Shown: piece by piece, positions 5,755 through 7,174 of the stretch
Layout of the letters: every line of letters begins with the position of its first letter
How positions within the stretch are numbered: position 1 is the first letter of the stretch
Source of the DNA: Alphaproteobacteria bacterium
GTDB taxonomy: Bacteria; Pseudomonadota; Alphaproteobacteria; Rickettsiales; UBA3002
Length of the DNA stretch: 7,174 nt
Direction of reading: 5' to 3'
Assembly (NCBI GenBank): GCA_021732545.1
Contig: JAKFUW010000202.1
Location: 1 to 7,174 of the forward strand
The notes under the pieces: generated by a model
Told to the model about the DNA's origin: nothing
Seen by the model: the letters and a program-made list of their open reading frames with translations, nothing else
The model's database searches: none
Position numbers and translations under genes: made by a program

Positions 5755-7017
5755 TTAGACGCGTTTGAGCACTAAGCTCGCATTAGTGCCGCCAAAGCCA
5801 AAGGAATTAGACAGCACTGCGTTGATGTTTTTGCGTTCCTGCGCGATGTGAGGCACCAGATTCACACCCAAACAGGCTTCGGATGGGTTATCGAGATTGA
5901 GTGTTGGCGCAACGATGCCGTGATGCATGGCAAGTAGCGCAAAAATCGCTTCCACTGAACCAGCACCGCCCAGCAAATGGCCAATCGCCGATTTGGTCGA
6001 TGACATACAGGTTGTTTCGATTGCGGAACCAAACAGGCGTTTGACCGCGCCCAGCTCAATTTCATCGCCCTTGGGCGTTGAGGTGCCATGCGCATTCACA
6101 TAGCCAATATCTTCTGGGTTCACCCCTGCGCGTTTAAGTGCCATCTGCATGGAACGGAATCCGCCATCGCCACTTTCAGCAGGGGCGGTAATGTGATAGG
6201 CATCACCCGATAGCCCATAACCCGCTACTTCAGCATAAATCGTCGCACCGCGCTTTTTGGCGTGTTCATATTCCTCTAACACCACCACGCCGGCACCTTC
6301 GCCCATCACAAAGCCATCGCGGCCTGAATCCCACGGGCGCGATGCCTTCTCAGGCGTGTCGTTATAGCTGGTGGAAAGCGCGCGCGCAGCAGCAAAACCT
6401 GCAATCCCTAAACGCGAAATGGTGGCTTCCGAGCTTCCGGCAATCATCACATCGGCGTCATCAAACATAATGAACCTTGCGGCGTCGCCAATGGCGTGCG
6501 CGCCCGACGAACAAGCCGTGACCACTGCATGATTGGGGCCTTTGAAGCCATGGCGAATCGACACCTGACCCGATGCCAGATTGATAAGGCTGGACGGGAT
6601 AAAAAACGGGCTGAGGCGGCGCGGACCTTTTTCATGCAGCAAAATGGCTGCTTCCTCGATCATCGGCAAGCCGCCAATGCCTGAACCCAGCAACACGCCA
6701 GTGCGGCAGCGTTGTTCTTCGGAATTTGGCATCCAACCTGATTGTTTTACGGCCTCATCGGCGGCAACAATCGCAAAATGGATGAATTCGTCCATCTTGC
6801 GCTGTTCTTTGGGCTCAATCCAGATATCGGCATCAAACTGACCAGAACCTTTACCGCGATTCACCTGCCCCGCCACTTTGCACGGCAGATCGGATACATC
6901 GAATTTGGTAATGGCAGACAGGCCAGACTTGCCCGCAATCAGCGCATCCCACGTGGCAGTGACACCCACACCCAGTGGCGTGACCATTCCCATTCCCGTG
7001 ACAACAACGCGACGCAT
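5755..7017 (-). CDS. fabF: Beta-ketoacyl-ACP synthase II (FabF, KAS II)
   Basis: FabF condenses malonyl-ACP with a growing acyl-ACP in the cytoplasm, the elongation step of type II fatty-acid synthesis. In E. coli it also controls unsaturated-chain length and temperature response. At 420 residues it is slightly longer than the usual ~412. The thiolase fold is complete: MRRVVVTGMGMVTPLG start, nucleophile C169 in VVTACSSGAHAIG, H310 in NAHGTSTPKGD, K342 and H347 in STKSAIGHLLGGAG, and the gate loop NSFGFGGTNAS with F408 near the C-terminus. The Cys-His-His triad identifies KAS I/II; the NAHGTSTPKGD block and the acpP neighbour favour FabF over FabB. GGAG lies 8 bases before the ATG, at the edge of a hairpin-forming repeat. 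The gene sits between acpP and mltG on one strand and is probably cotranscribed with both. No missing residue or frameshift was seen. Confidence 0.98.
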   Translation of the reverse strand: MRRVVVTGMGMVTPLGVGVTATWDALIAGKSGLSAITKFDVSDLPCKVAGQVNRGKGSGQFDADIWIEPKEQRKMDEFIHFAIVAADEAVKQSGWMPNSEEQRCRTGVLLGSGIGGLPMIEEAAILLHEKGPRRLSPFFIPSSLINLASGQVSIRHGFKGPNHAVVTACSSGAHAIGDAARFIMFDDADVMIAGSSEATISRLGIAGFAAARALSTSYNDTPEKASRPWDSGRDGFVMGEGAGVVVLEEYEHAKKRGATIYAEVAGYGLSGDAYHITAPAESGDGGFRSMQMALKRAGVNPEDIGYVNAHGTSTPKGDEIELGAVKRLFGSAIETTCMSSTKSAIGHLLGGAGSVEAIFALLAMHHGIVAPTLNLDNPSEACLGVNLVPHIAQERKNINAVLSNSFGFGGTNASLVLKRV

Positions 7018-7025
7018 CTATCAGT

Positions 7026-7029
7026 CTCC
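7026..7029 (-). promoter_or_regulatory. Ribosome-binding site of fabF at the foot of a repeat hairpin
   Basis: On the minus strand GGAG lies 8 bases before the fabF ATG at 7017 and supports that start. It abuts the base of the palindromic repeat (stem 7030-7079), so folding of that repeat in the mRNA could affect ribosome access. Confidence 0.7.
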
Positions 7030-7079
7030 AGTGGCCAGTTGCCAGTTGCCAGAATACTGGGGACTGGTGACTGGCGACT
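7028..7079. repeat. Palindrome with arms of tandem 7-base units between acpP and fabF
   Basis: CCAG occurs at 7028, 7035, 7042 and 7049, exactly every seven bases. After the loop AATA (7053-7056), its complement CTGG occurs at 7057, 7064 and 7071, again every seven bases. Positions 7030-7052 can pair with 7057-7079: on the plus strand, 21 of 23 positions pair if three G-T wobbles are counted. On the mRNA (minus) strand those wobbles become A-C mismatches, leaving 18 pairs. It occupies nearly all of the gap between acpP and fabF. It resembles the short tandem heptamer repeats known from cyanobacteria and seen dispersed in other genomes, but that comparison is from memory. Confidence 0.8.
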
Positions 7080-7086
7080 TTCTTAA

Positions 7087-7174
7087 TTAACTATTATCTT
7101 GAATGTAAGTAATCGCATCTTTAACGGTCTGAATTTTTTCAGCCGCATCGTCAGGGATCTCGATGCCGAATTCT
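7087..7174 (-). CDS. acpP: Acyl carrier protein, C-terminal part (5' end outside window)
   Basis: The last 28 residues and TAA stop of acyl carrier protein are present. The end reads EFGIEIPDDAAEKIQTVKDA, then ITYIQDNS, which is helix III and IV of the ACP fold with the usual acidic E-x-x-F-x-I-x-I-P-D-x-x-A-E pattern. ACP carries growing acyl chains on a phosphopantetheine arm and delivers them to FabF, encoded next in the same direction. The attachment serine (DSL motif) and the start codon lie outside the window. The frame enters the window after one leftover base at 7174. The fragment is short but highly characteristic, and the acpP-fabF order supports it. Confidence 0.95.
   Translation of the reverse strand, partial: EFGIEIPDDAAEKIQTVKDAITYIQDNS

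Noticed and set aside
7028..7079. Possible CRISPR-like array, because of regularly spaced CCAG/CTGG words
   Set aside because: The period is only 7 bases and the units reverse orientation at the centre; there are no 25-40-base repeats with unique spacers and no cas genes.
1..7174. A new defence, mobile or biosynthetic system
   Set aside because: Apart from one unrecognised gene, every protein belongs to a common housekeeping or regulatory family, and there is no transposase, integrase, toxin-antitoxin pair or nuclease/helicase cassette.

Overview
This window looks like ordinary chromosome from an alphaproteobacterium or a close relative. The main reason is the gene order acpP-fabF-mltG, read on the minus strand, which is the usual alphaproteobacterial fatty-acid/cell-wall cluster. 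A SecA with the zinc-binding C-terminal tail and an OmpA-type periplasmic protein confirm a Gram-negative, diderm cell. The genus cannot be named from this sequence.

Layout: (1) 1-1066, plus strand: the C-terminal ~40% of secA, the preprotein translocase ATPase. (2) 1067-1267: an AT-rich spacer with an imperfect palindrome. (3) 1268-2242, plus strand: a 324-residue protein of no family I recognise, clearly AT-richer than secA, with a strong ribosome-binding site. (4) 2265-3182, minus strand: a LysR-type regulator, convergent with the unknown gene and ending 22 bases from it. (5) 3411-3965, minus strand: a small secreted OmpA-domain protein with a strong rho-independent terminator. (6) 4138-7174, minus strand: an apparent operon reading acpP (partial), fabF, mltG, GNAT acetyltransferase. 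mltG and the GNAT gene overlap by the four bases ATGA.

How the genes relate: acpP and fabF are fatty-acid elongation (carrier protein and condensing enzyme). MltG cuts nascent peptidoglycan at the inner membrane. The OmpA-domain protein probably binds finished peptidoglycan in the periplasm. SecA drives export of proteins such as that one. The window is therefore mostly envelope biogenesis, interrupted by a probable acquired gene (1268-2242) and a transcription factor.

The least ordinary material is in the spacers. Both gaps around fabF are filled by inverted repeats whose arms are built from short tandem units: 7-base units (CCAGnnn/CTGGnnn) between acpP and fabF, and 8-base units (GAAGACAC-like) between fabF and mltG. 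The two spacers around the OmpA gene share an 11-base word inside different palindromes. I see no CRISPR array, tRNA, rRNA, transposase or defence system. No gene-free stretch exceeds 300 bases.
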